From: AC-51 sp963749895
GTDB taxonomy: Bacteria; Actinomycetota; UBA4738; HRBIN12
Direction: 5' to 3'
NCBI GenBank assembly: GCA_963749895.1
Contig: CAVVOG010000001.1
Location: 868,001-932,000, forward strand
DNA length: 64,000 nt
The position numbers and the translations under genes were made by a program. Below the pieces are notes generated by a model. The model ran no database searches, was not told where the DNA came from, and worked only from the letters and a program-made list of their open reading frames with translations. Below are positions 12,335 through 20,326 of this stretch, in pieces. Every line of letters starts with the position of its first letter. Position 1 is the stretch's first letter.

Positions 12335-13636
12335 TCAGTCGGCGGCGATCGGGTGCGGCTCGGGCGGTCCCGCCGGCTCCGGCTCGTCCGCGAACAGCGA
12401 GCGTCCGCGGAGGCTCCTCGTGAGCACCCACCACAAGGCGGCCCAGGCCAGCGCCACCCCGCCGACGATCATGATCGCGGGGCGTGGCCCGATCGCGTCG
12501 GCGACGGTCGAGGCCACCAGGCTCGATACGCCGAGCGACAGCGTGATCAACGCGAAGTCGAACGCGAAGATCCGGCCGCGGATCCGGTCCGGGACGATCC
12601 GCTGGAGCCCGTAGGTGGAAAGGATCCACTGGGAGCCACCGCCCAGGTGGGCGATCAGGATCATCGCGGCGGCGAGCCACAGGCTCGGCATCAGGCCCAC
12701 GGCCATGTAGCCGAGTCCGAAGACCGCCAGCGACCCGGCGATCGCGGTCAAGAGGTGCTCATGGTTCGTACCCGAGAGCCGGTGGCCGAGGAACGGGCCG
12801 ATCAGCGCCCCGACGCCACGGGCGGCCATCAGCAGCCCGAACCCCACGTCTCCGGCTGAGAAGACGTCCTTCGCGAACACGGCGATCAGGGCGAGGACGC
12901 CGGCCGCCATCCCGAACCCGAACTTCACCGTGATCAGGGCCAGCACGCGATGATCGCGTCGCGCGTACCGGGCGGTCTCGACGGTGGCCTCGACGATGCC
13001 GACGTGCTCCTCGAGTCGCTCCTCCGACAAGGGCCTGCGGATCCGCACCAGCAACAGGGCCGACACGGCGAACGACGCCGCGTCCACGACGAAGGCGACG
13101 TCCCGCCCGAACAGGGTGGAGATCACGCCGCCGAGGGCGGCGCCGACCGCGAGCATCGTTCCCCACAGCGAGCCGTTCATCGCGTTCGCGGTCGCGAGGT
13201 CCTCGGGCTCGACGAGGTTCGGTGTGGCCGCCGACGATGCCGGGTCGAACACCGCGGCGAACACGGAGAGCGCGGCGACCAGGACGTAGCCGAGCCACAG
13301 GTTGTCCGGGCCGACCACCAGGAACGCCAAGCAGATCGCGGTGCGCGCGAGATCGCAGGCGATCATCAAGCGTCGCCGGTCGAGATGGTCGGCGAGCCAT
13401 CCGGCCCACGGCGTGGCGAGGAAGATCGGCAGCTCCTGCGACACGATCAAGATGCCGACCGCGGTGGCCTTGCCGGTCGCGTCGAACACGAGTCCGCCGA
13501 GCGCGACGAACAGGAACCAGTCTCCGCCGAGGGAGATCACCGAGGCCAGGAACAGCCGGCGGAAGTCGGCGTTGCGCCGGGCGAGCGACCAGGCCGCCTT
13601 CGGTCCCGCCGTCCGCTCCGTCCCCTGGGTCGCCAC
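12335..13636 (-). CDS. MFS transporter, EntS/MFS_3-like exporter
   Basis: This 433-residue major facilitator protein has about 12 hydrophobic segments and the cytoplasmic loop motif GWLADHLDRRR after helix 2. The best resemblance is to the MFS_3 group that includes enterobactin exporter EntS and macrolide efflux proteins (FDPASSAATPNLV, then ANAMNGSLWG). The substrate is unknown. The GTG start is 9 bases after a TAGTCT -10 box with no Shine-Dalgarno, so translation is probably leaderless. It converges on lemA. Confidence 0.87.
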   Translation of the reverse strand: MATQGTERTAGPKAAWSLARRNADFRRLFLASVISLGGDWFLFVALGGLVFDATGKATAVGILIVSQELPIFLATPWAGWLADHLDRRRLMIACDLARTAICLAFLVVGPDNLWLGYVLVAALSVFAAVFDPASSAATPNLVEPEDLATANAMNGSLWGTMLAVGAALGGVISTLFGRDVAFVVDAASFAVSALLLVRIRRPLSEERLEEHVGIVEATVETARYARRDHRVLALITVKFGFGMAAGVLALIAVFAKDVFSAGDVGFGLLMAARGVGALIGPFLGHRLSGTNHEHLLTAIAGSLAVFGLGYMAVGLMPSLWLAAAMILIAHLGGGSQWILSTYGLQRIVPDRIRGRIFAFDFALITLSLGVSSLVASTVADAIGPRPAIMIVGGVALAWAALWWVLTRSLRGRSLFADEPEPAGPPEPHPIAAD

Positions 13637-13645
13637 GAGGCTGTC

Positions 13646-13651
13646 AGACTA
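13646..13651 (-). promoter_or_regulatory. TAGTCT -10 box for the MFS gene, apparently leaderless
   Basis: On the minus strand TAGTCT lies 9 bases upstream of the GTG at 13636. There is no ribosome-binding site between the two. Confidence 0.45.
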
Positions 13652-13694
13652 CCGGTGGGTCCGTGAAGGTCCGGCCACGAGGAGGTTCGAGACC

Positions 13695-14339
13695 ATGCTC
13701 GATCGGATGACCTGGTTCCGACAGGCGGCGTTCGTGTGGGCCGACGACGAACGCACGATCTACGTCGACCCGTGGGGCACGCCTGCCGATGCGGCACCGG
13801 CCGACGTGATCCTCATCACGCACGCGCACGCCGACCACTACGACCGTGACGAGATCGCCCGGTTGTCGACACCGACGACGAAGCTGGTCGCCCCCCACGA
13901 CGTGGCTCGCGAGCTGTCCGGCGACGTCACCCCGGTCGCGCCCGGCGAGTCGCACGAGGTGGGGGGCCTCCGGTTCGCGACGGCGCCTGCGTACAACACG
14001 CGCGAGGAGGCGCTCGACTTCCACCCGAAGGCGAACCGTTGGGTCGGCTACGTCCTGGAGATCGGCGGTCACACCTACTACCACGCGGGCGACACCGACC
14101 ACGCGCCCGAGCTGGACGAGATCCGCACCGACGTCGCGCTCGTCCCGATCGGCGGGTACTACACGATGGATGCACAGGAGGCCGGCGGCCTGGTCCGAGC
14201 GATGGATCCGGGGCTCGCCGTACCGATGCACTACGGCTTCGTGGTGGGATCGCCGTCGGACGCGGAGGTGTTCCGAGCAGCAGCCTCGCCGGTGTCGGTC
14301 GAGATCATGCTCCCGACGAACGCGTTCGAGTGCGAGTGA
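13695..14339 (+). CDS. UlaG-like metallo-beta-lactamase-fold hydrolase
   Basis: This 214-residue metal-dependent hydrolase has the first metal motif THAHADHYD (about residues 43-51), a further His in the HAGDTDH motif, and a late His in PMHYG. The order matches the UlaG/YtnP-like branch with short insertions. The start follows GGAGG by 9 bases. The substrate is unknown. It sits between the divergent MFS gene and the convergent ABC permease. Confidence 0.85.
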   Translation: MLDRMTWFRQAAFVWADDERTIYVDPWGTPADAAPADVILITHAHADHYDRDEIARLSTPTTKLVAPHDVARELSGDVTPVAPGESHEVGGLRFATAPAYNTREEALDFHPKANRWVGYVLEIGGHTYYHAGDTDHAPELDEIRTDVALVPIGGYYTMDAQEAGGLVRAMDPGLAVPMHYGFVVGSPSDAEVFRAAASPVSVEIMLPTNAFECE

Positions 14340-14342
14340 GCC

Positions 14343-15122
14343 TCAGCCTTCGTTGAGGAGGCCGCGGCGTCGACGGATCCGCCGGTCGAGCTGACCGAAC
14401 AGCAGGTATTCGGCTGCCACCCCGATCACGAGGATCGCGGCGAGCGCCGCCAGCAACGTCGGCACGTCGGCCTCGGGGTCGGCCATGAGGTGACCGAGGC
14501 CCGTCGCCCCGGCCGCCGCGACGATCAGCTCGCCGGCCATCAACGCCTTCCACGCGAACCCCCACGCCTGCTGGAGCCCGGCCATCACACCCGGCATCGC
14601 CGCCGGGAAGATCACGCGCCGGTAGAGCGTCCACCCGTCGGCCCCGAGCGTGCGCCCGGCCCGCTCGAGCAGGGGTGGGACCTGCCGGATCGCCTGGAGC
14701 GTCGCGAGGGTCATCGACGGGAACGCCCCGACGATCGCGACGAACACTACCGCTCGCTCCGTGACGCCGAACCAGATCACGGCGAGGGGGACCCATGCGA
14801 CGAACGGGGTGATCTGCAGCGCCACGACCAAGGGACGGATCGCGCGTCGCGCGAACTCGTTCAGCGCCAACAGGAGTCCGAGCGTGACCCCGATGCCGAC
14901 CGCCACCGCGAACGAGAACGCGAGGCGGATCAGCGTCTTGAGGGCAGCTTCGGGGATCGTCCCGTCCGCGACCCCGTCCACGAACGCCGACCACACGACG
15001 AGCGGGCTCGGCAGCGACGCGGAGTTGACCGCGGCGGCCACGACCGCCCACAGGGCGATCGCGCCGGCGATCCCGGTGAGCGGCGGGCCGAGCTCCCTAA
15101 CGGCCCATCTCACGCGCGACAC
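14343..15122 (-). CDS. ABC transporter permease, SsuC/TauC type
   Basis: This 259-residue inner-membrane permease has about six membrane segments and the EAA-loop motif (ERAGRTLGADGWTLYRRVIF) that docks to the ATPase. The closest families import sulfonates, taurine, nitrate or pyrimidine precursors. It overlaps the upstream ATPase gene by 26 bases. No periplasmic substrate-binding protein is encoded nearby, so the substrate can only be inferred; the adjacent YezD-like protein favours sulfur compounds. Confidence 0.88.
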   Translation of the reverse strand: MSRVRWAVRELGPPLTGIAGAIALWAVVAAAVNSASLPSPLVVWSAFVDGVADGTIPEAALKTLIRLAFSFAVAVGIGVTLGLLLALNEFARRAIRPLVVALQITPFVAWVPLAVIWFGVTERAVVFVAIVGAFPSMTLATLQAIRQVPPLLERAGRTLGADGWTLYRRVIFPAAMPGVMAGLQQAWGFAWKALMAGELIVAAAGATGLGHLMADPEADVPTLLAALAAILVIGVAAEYLLFGQLDRRIRRRRGLLNEG

Positions 15123-15939
15123 CCTTGTCCACCTCCTCGCGCAGCAACGCGTGGATCTCGGAGACGACCCGCCCCACGAGCACGTCGTCGAGGCCCCGCG
15201 GCCGCGGGGCGTGGATCCGGAACTCCTCCAGCAGCCGCCCGGGTGCGGCCGACATCACGAGCACCCGGTCGGCCAGCAGGACGGCCTCGCGCACGTTGTG
15301 CGTGACGAACAGGAAGGTGGTTCGTCCTTCCGATGCGACCCACGCTTCCTGGACCTCGTCCTGCAACAGCTCACGGGCCTGGGCGTCGAGCGCGCCGAAG
15401 GGCTCGTCGCCGAGCAGGACCTCGGGGTCGGCGGCCATCGCCCGAGCGAGCGCGGCCCGCTGCCGCATCCCGGCCGACAGCTCGTGCGGTTGGGCGTCGG
15501 CGAACCGCTCGAGGTTGACGGTCGAGAGCCATCGAGCGGCTCGCTCGCGTCGTTCGGGTCCGGGCACCCCCAGCAGCTCGAGCGCCAGCTCGACGTTGCC
15601 CCGGACCGACAACCACGGGAACAGCGCCGGCTCCTGGAACAGGACGGCGCGGTCCGGCCCCGGACCCTCGACCGGACGCCCGTCGACGAAGGCCTGTCCC
15701 TCGGTGGGGCGATCGAGCCCAGCCAGCACGTGGAGGATCGAGGTCTTCCCGCAGCCGCTCGGCCCCAAGAGGCACACGAACTCGCCGCGGGCCACCTCGA
15801 ACGAGATCCGGTCGGTGACCAGCCCCACCTCGCCGGACGCGTAGCGTCGCGACACGACCAGGTCGCGCACCGCGAGCCTGGGCGCGCCGGCACCCGCGGC
15901 GGGTTCGTCGATCACGTGCATCACGTCGGCCATGGGCAC
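15097..15939 (-). CDS. ABC transporter ATPase, SsuB/TauB type
   Basis: This 280-residue ATPase has Walker A GPSGCGKTS (about 59-67), Q-loop FQEPALFPW, signature LSAGMRQRAALARAMA, Walker B VLLGDEPFGALD and switch His in VTHNVREA. The signature begins LSAGM rather than LSGGM. The PALFPW Q-loop and FGALD are typical of the SsuB/TauB/NrtD group. It is co-transcribed with the permease downstream and the 60-residue DUF2292 protein upstream. Confidence 0.9.
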   Translation of the reverse strand: MPMADVMHVIDEPAAGAGAPRLAVRDLVVSRRYASGEVGLVTDRISFEVARGEFVCLLGPSGCGKTSILHVLAGLDRPTEGQAFVDGRPVEGPGPDRAVLFQEPALFPWLSVRGNVELALELLGVPGPERRERAARWLSTVNLERFADAQPHELSAGMRQRAALARAMAADPEVLLGDEPFGALDAQARELLQDEVQEAWVASEGRTTFLFVTHNVREAVLLADRVLVMSAAPGRLLEEFRIHAPRPRGLDDVLVGRVVSEIHALLREEVDKGVAREMGR

Positions 15940-16122
15940 CTACCGCAGACGGAACTTCTCCGCCATCTCGATCTGGACCACCTTGCCGTCTTGGACGACC
16001 AGCACGACCGTCCCGAACCGGATCCGGTGGAGCACCTCGGCCACCTTCGCGAGGACCTCTCGGTCCTCGTCGTTGAGCGATCCGAGCAGCTCGTCCGTCG
16101 TGGGCTCGGGGGGGTCGGCCAT
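15940..16122 (-). CDS. DUF2292 (YezD-like) small protein
   Basis: This 60-residue protein ends with a compact core (IRFGTVVLVVQDGKVVQIEMAE) typical of the DUF2292/YezD family. YezD-like genes commonly sit with sulfate, sulfonate or cysteine-metabolism transport genes, and here the gene immediately precedes an SsuB/SsuC-like pair, supporting a sulfur role. The ATG lies 6 bases after TAGCAT (16129-16134 on the minus strand), perhaps another leaderless start. Molecular function unknown. Confidence 0.7.
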   Translation of the reverse strand: MADPPEPTTDELLGSLNDEDREVLAKVAEVLHRIRFGTVVLVVQDGKVVQIEMAEKFRLR

Positions 16123-16152
16123 GGCTGGATGCTACGCCCCCGGGGCGGCTCG

Positions 16153-17367
16153 CTACGGGACGGGGGGGACGTAGACGAGACCCGACAGCAAGAAGGCGAC
16201 CGGCAGCACGAACAAGATCGCGACGAAGACGGCGAGCCGTCGGTTGCTCGACACGAAGTAGTCCTCGATGCTCAGCACGGCTCGGCGCACCGGCCGGTAG
16301 AAGAAGGCGAGGATCACGATCGACACGATCGCGACGCCGAGCGCCTGGGCGAGCACGATCTGTGCGGCGACCTGCGTGGGCTGCAGCATCGCGACGACCA
16401 GCGTGTCCGCCAGCGTCATGATGTTCGCGCCCATGATGTAGGGGAGCGCCTCGTCTCGCTTCACGTACCCCTTGACCGCGAGCGGGACCAGCACGGTGAG
16501 GGCGACCGAGACCGACAGCGTCAGGGTCGCGACCAGACATCCGAGCGCGAACATCGTCCAGGGGTGCTTGAGCCACGAACCGCGCTTCGACGCGGTCGAG
16601 TCCGAGTCGACCTGGGGGAGCACTCGGTCGATCAGGTTGAACGAGACCAGGATCGTGCCGATCCCCAGCAGGAACAGCCCCCATCCGGGGAGCGCCCGCT
16701 CGGCCGCATCGACGATGGGGCCCCAGAGCCGACCGAACAGCGACTCGAGGCCGGCCGACGCGTGCAGGTTCAGCCCGTCGAGCCTCCCGGAGCGGTAGAT
16801 CGCGTAGGCGATCACGACCCCAGGGACGTATTGGAGCGCGGTCATCGTCATCGCCTGGATGCCGATCCCGAGCCCTTCGGCCCGCTGCCCCTTGTTCCGC
16901 AGCGTGTAGACGAAGCCGGTGACCAGCACGATGAACGACGCCCCCAGGCGGGACCCGGTCAGCATCGTCAGCGCCTGGAGCTTCCCGATCGTCTCGGCGC
17001 CGAACAGGCTGATCGCGGTGGCGGCGACCGGCGATCCGGACAGGACCACGTAGGCGCCGAGCCACCCGGCGCCCAGGGTGGAGATGCTGTTCGCGAACGG
17101 GAACTGGCCCTTGATCGAGGGCCCGACCGCCGCGGCCCCCTCCTTCATCAGCTGGATCGCCAGGATGAACAGGAACATCGCGGGCACGAACAGCAGGGCC
17201 TTCTTCAGGAAGTAGGTGCCTGGCTGGCGGACCTCGCCGAACAGCGGACCGAGGTCGATCACGTGGCGGGCCTCGTCCTCCTCCTGGGGGATGCAGAACT
17301 CGCCGTCGACCTCCACGAGCTTGCGCTCGTAGGCCGCCAACGCCCGCTGTTCCTTCGTGGTCCTCAT
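16153..17367 (-). CDS. Na+/Pi-cotransporter-like membrane protein
   Basis: This 404-residue polytopic membrane protein resembles the Na/Pi symporter (PNaS) family, with duplicated membrane halves: FANSISTLGAGWLGAYVVLSGSP in the first and ALPYIMGANIMTLADTLVVA in the second, the latter like the Q/GANIGTT re-entrant motif. There is no PhoU domain at the C-terminus. The ATG at 17367 is chosen because the N-terminus then reads MRTTKEQRALAAYE; the upstream extension to 17565 overlaps the next gene. The substrate may be phosphate, but the altered motif makes this uncertain. Confidence 0.7.
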   Translation of the reverse strand: MRTTKEQRALAAYERKLVEVDGEFCIPQEEDEARHVIDLGPLFGEVRQPGTYFLKKALLFVPAMFLFILAIQLMKEGAAAVGPSIKGQFPFANSISTLGAGWLGAYVVLSGSPVAATAISLFGAETIGKLQALTMLTGSRLGASFIVLVTGFVYTLRNKGQRAEGLGIGIQAMTMTALQYVPGVVIAYAIYRSGRLDGLNLHASAGLESLFGRLWGPIVDAAERALPGWGLFLLGIGTILVSFNLIDRVLPQVDSDSTASKRGSWLKHPWTMFALGCLVATLTLSVSVALTVLVPLAVKGYVKRDEALPYIMGANIMTLADTLVVAMLQPTQVAAQIVLAQALGVAIVSIVILAFFYRPVRRAVLSIEDYFVSSNRRLAVFVAILFVLPVAFLLSGLVYVPPVP

Positions 17368-17389
17368 CTCACCCCCGAGACACGAGAAA

Positions 17390-17420
17390 GGCCGCAGCGC
17401 GCTCGAACCGCGCCACGGCC
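17390..17420 (-). terminator. hairpin between uspA-like and Na/Pi-like genes
   Basis: GGCCG-CA-GCGCG, a 7-base loop, then CGCGC-CA-CGGCC forms two 5-bp stems around an internal CA/CA mismatch. On the minus strand it is followed by TTTCTCG. It could terminate the upstream stress-protein transcript or attenuate the Na/Pi-like gene. Confidence 0.45.
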
Positions 17421-17486
17421 TCCGGTCTGTCCGGTCAGCTGTGCTGGGGTCAGGGTACTCGAAGGCATGGGAGGCGTCGAGACCCG

Positions 17487-17900
17487 TCAGCGCACCAACA
17501 GCACGGGGCAGTGGGCGTTCTGTACGACCTTGTTGGCGACCCCGCCCAGGAGCAGGCTCTTCCACTCCGACATGCCACGGGTCCCCATCACGATCAGATC
17601 GGCGTCCTCTTCCTGGGCCACGTGCACGATCTGCTCAGGTGTGCCTCCGGGGTCGATCCGGCGCACGATCCCCGACGCGTCGACGCCGGCGGCACGGAAC
17701 GCCTCGACGGCGGCCTCGATCAGCTCTTCGGCGGTTGCCTCGGGCCCGAGGTCCACGTCGGAGCCCTCGTACTTCGTGTGCTCGCGGACGTGCAGGACCG
17801 TCACGTGGGCGCCGAATCGCTGGGCGAGGTCGATCGCCGTCGGGAGCGTCTTCCCGCCCTGCGGGGACCCGTCGATCGGCACGAGGATACGGCCGAACAT
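17487..17900 (-). CDS. universal stress protein (UspA family)
   Basis: This 137-residue single Usp domain has the N-terminal RILVPIDGS strand and the ATP-binding signature GTRGMSEWKSLLLGGVANK followed by CPVLLVR, so it belongs to the nucleotide-binding branch. It is coupled to the upstream TauE/SafE gene by a TGATG overlap. Such proteins respond to starvation, oxygen limitation and other stresses; the specific role is not visible. Confidence 0.92.
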   Translation of the reverse strand: MFGRILVPIDGSPQGGKTLPTAIDLAQRFGAHVTVLHVREHTKYEGSDVDLGPEATAEELIEAAVEAFRAAGVDASGIVRRIDPGGTPEQIVHVAQEEDADLIVMGTRGMSEWKSLLLGGVANKVVQNAHCPVLLVR

Positions 17901-18949
17901 CAGGCAGACACCTCGATCACGCGCTCGGCAGCGACCAACTGGGGCCGGACCCTCGCGAAGTAGGCGACCGCGAACGCCGCTCCGACGCCGACCGGGGCCA
18001 GCCAGGCCTGCCGGCGGATCCAGTCCTTCCGCGAGAACCCGGTCTCATCCCATCTGGCCTCCGGGTGGTGCGACGCGTCGACGGCCCCCCAGATCGCCAT
18101 GGCCACGAGCCCGCTGACCAGCAGGACGAACCCGAGCGTGGTGGTGGGAACCTCGAGGAGCTTGAGGGCGGAGGCTGCCAGGACGAACACCAGCAGGGGG
18201 CGGATCACCCCGTCGGGCGCCCTGGAGGACATCCGTGCTCCCACCCAGACGGCGGGAACGGAGCCGATCAGGATCGACGCCGTCAGCGCAAGCTCGAAGT
18301 CACCCACAAGGATGTGCGCGATCGCCGCAGCGCTGACCAGGGGCACCGCCTGGACGAGGTCGGTCCCGACGAGCTCTGCACCCCGCATCATCGGGTACAG
18401 CAGCATCAGGCAGATGATCACGATCGATCCGGATCCGACCGACGTGAGTCCGACGAGCAGTCCTCCGACCAGCCCGACCGCCAACGTCGGCAGGACCCGG
18501 ACGCGAAGCGGTCCGTGAACCGAGTGCGGGTGGCGTCCTTCCGACCGTGCCTGCGCCGCCCTCCGCCCCTGGAGCCAGGCTTTGACGATCATCGCGGTCG
18601 CGGCGAGCAGCAGGGTCCAGCCCAGGAAGGTCTGCGTGATCTCTTCGACCGCTTCGGTGTCGCCCATCGCGTTCAGGATGAAGACCCCTGCGAACGCCAT
18701 CGGGATCGATCCCACGCACAGCCACGTCACCAGCGGCCACCGGACGGTCTTCCGACGGATGTGGACCCCGCCCCCGACCGGCTTCATGACCATGGCGGCG
18801 ATCAGATCGGAGGAGACGGCGGCGGTGGGGGAGATGCCGAAGAAGATCAGCAGGATCGGCGTCATCAGGGCACCGCCCCCCATGCCGGTGAGGCCCACGG
18901 TGAACCCGACGATCGCGCCTGCGAGCACGATGCCGAAGTCGATGTCCAT
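17900..18949 (-). CDS. TauE/SafE-family sulfite/anion exporter
   Basis: This 349-residue membrane protein has two homologous halves. The first opens with the family motif VGFTVGLTGMGGGALMTPIL, the second with GGLLVGLTSVGSGSIVI. TauE/SafE proteins export sulfite, sulfoacetate or related anions. The ATG at 18949 follows GGAGG on the minus strand; the longer open frame to 19375 runs through purA and is a shadow. It is the first gene of an operon with the stress protein. A sulfur role fits the nearby sulfonate-type ABC genes. Confidence 0.85.
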   Translation of the reverse strand: MDIDFGIVLAGAIVGFTVGLTGMGGGALMTPILLIFFGISPTAAVSSDLIAAMVMKPVGGGVHIRRKTVRWPLVTWLCVGSIPMAFAGVFILNAMGDTEAVEEITQTFLGWTLLLAATAMIVKAWLQGRRAAQARSEGRHPHSVHGPLRVRVLPTLAVGLVGGLLVGLTSVGSGSIVIICLMLLYPMMRGAELVGTDLVQAVPLVSAAAIAHILVGDFELALTASILIGSVPAVWVGARMSSRAPDGVIRPLLVFVLAASALKLLEVPTTTLGFVLLVSGLVAMAIWGAVDASHHPEARWDETGFSRKDWIRRQAWLAPVGVGAAFAVAYFARVRPQLVAAERVIEVSA

Positions 18950-19033
18950 GGGCTGCCTCCGGGATGACGGAACGACGAAGCCGAAGGTAGCAGTGCGTCC
19001 GCACGGGTCAACCGGCCGGAAGTCGGGTTCTCG

Positions 19034-19039
19034 TAGACT
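19034..19039 (+). promoter_or_regulatory. TAGACT -10 box of the purine operon
   Basis: TAGACT is 9 bases before the purA ATG and no Shine-Dalgarno intervenes, suggesting a leaderless transcript for the purA-led operon. No clear -35 hexamer is seen. Confidence 0.5.
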
Positions 19040-19048
19040 GAGGCCGCC

Positions 19049-20326
19049 ATGCCGGCCACCGTCGTGCTCGGGACCCAGTGGGGAGACGAGGGCAAGGGCA
19101 AGGCGGTCGACTACCTCGCCGACCGGATGGACTTCGTGGTCCGCTACCAGGGCGGGAACAACGCGGGCCACACGATCATCGCCGAGGGGCGGCTGCTGAA
19201 GCTCAACCTCGTCCCCTCCGGTGTGCTGTACCCGCACATCACCAACGTGATCGCCGACGGCGTGGTCGTCGACCCAGCCGTTCTGCTTCGGGAGCTCGAC
19301 GAACTGGCCGCCTCGGGGATCGACGTCTCCGGGTTGCGTCTGTCGCAGAACGCGCACCTGATCATGCCGTACCACTTGGAGCTCGAGAAGGTGACCCAGC
19401 GGTTCCTTGGCAAGAACGCGCTCGGGACCACGAAACGGGGCATCGGCCCCGCCTACGCGGATCGCGCCGCGCGCGTGGGGATCCGCGTCCAGGACCTGTA
19501 CGACGAGAAGATCCTGCGCCAGAAGCTCGACGTCGTGCTCTGGGAGAAGAACCAGCTACTGTCCAAGGTCTACAACCGACTCGCGGTGAGCCCCGACAAG
19601 ATCCTCGAGGACTCGCTCGGATACGCGGAGCGCCTCCGTCCGCACGTCGCCGACACCGCGAAGCTGCTCCACGACGGGCTCGTCTCCGGCCGCAACGTGA
19701 TGCTCGAGGGCGCCCAGGGCACGATGCTCGACCTGAACCACGGGACCTATCCGTTCGTCACGTCGTCCACCCCGGTGACCGGCTACGCGATGGCGAGCGC
19801 CGGGTTCGGTCCCAAGCACGTCGAACGGGTGATCGGCATCACGAAGGCCTACGTGACCCGCGTCGGCTCCGGTCCGTTCCCCACCGAAGCGCTCGACGAG
19901 GACGGCGAGCGGATGGGTGAGCGCGGTCACGAGTTCGGGACCACCACCGGGCGCAAGCGCCGGTGCGGGTGGTTCGACGGGATGGTCCTGCGGTACGCGG
20001 CCCGGCTGAACGGCCTCACCGACCTGTGCCTCACGAAGCTCGACGTCTTGAGCGGCTTCGAGACGCTGAAGGTCTGCGTCGGCTACCGGGCGGGCGGCGA
20101 GACGTTCGACGACGTGCCCCCCAACCAGACCCTCTTCCACGACGCCGAGCCGGTGTGGGAGGTGCTGCCCGGATGGGAGGCCGAGCTCGGCGAGGCCAGG
20201 GCGTTCGAGGATCTGCCGAAGGAAGCGCGGGACTACGTCCGCTTCATCGAGGACCTCGGCGGCGTTCCGGTTTCGATCGTCGGGGTTGGGCCGGCCCGTG
20301 AGCAGACGCTCGAGGTGAGCTCGTGA
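19049..20326 (+). CDS. purA: adenylosuccinate synthetase
   Basis: PurA converts IMP, GTP and aspartate to adenylosuccinate. The 425-residue protein has the GTP-binding start (VVLGTQWGDEGKGK) with the catalytic Asp, then NNAGHTI with the catalytic His, the KRGIGPAY motif, and TTGRKRRCGWFD near the C-terminal substrate loop. It opens a cluster encoding both the AMP branch (purA, purB) and most of the de novo pathway. The stop overlaps the purD start. Confidence 0.97.
   Translation: MPATVVLGTQWGDEGKGKAVDYLADRMDFVVRYQGGNNAGHTIIAEGRLLKLNLVPSGVLYPHITNVIADGVVVDPAVLLRELDELAASGIDVSGLRLSQNAHLIMPYHLELEKVTQRFLGKNALGTTKRGIGPAYADRAARVGIRVQDLYDEKILRQKLDVVLWEKNQLLSKVYNRLAVSPDKILEDSLGYAERLRPHVADTAKLLHDGLVSGRNVMLEGAQGTMLDLNHGTYPFVTSSTPVTGYAMASAGFGPKHVERVIGITKAYVTRVGSGPFPTEALDEDGERMGERGHEFGTTTGRKRRCGWFDGMVLRYAARLNGLTDLCLTKLDVLSGFETLKVCVGYRAGGETFDDVPPNQTLFHDAEPVWEVLPGWEAELGEARAFEDLPKEARDYVRFIEDLGGVPVSIVGVGPAREQTLEVSS

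Noticed and set aside
12326..12614. Extended Arg-rich C-terminus of LemA
   Set aside because: It overlaps the MFS gene in antisense, and a one-base repair yields a normal acidic/Pro tail and stop.
17390..17420. Riboswitch upstream of the Na/Pi-like gene
   Set aside because: Only a simple hairpin with a short T-rich trailer is visible; no conserved riboswitch core.
14650..18117. 1155-codon plus-strand open frame
   Set aside because: It is antisense to five well-supported minus-strand genes and has only Arg/His-rich low-complexity sequence.
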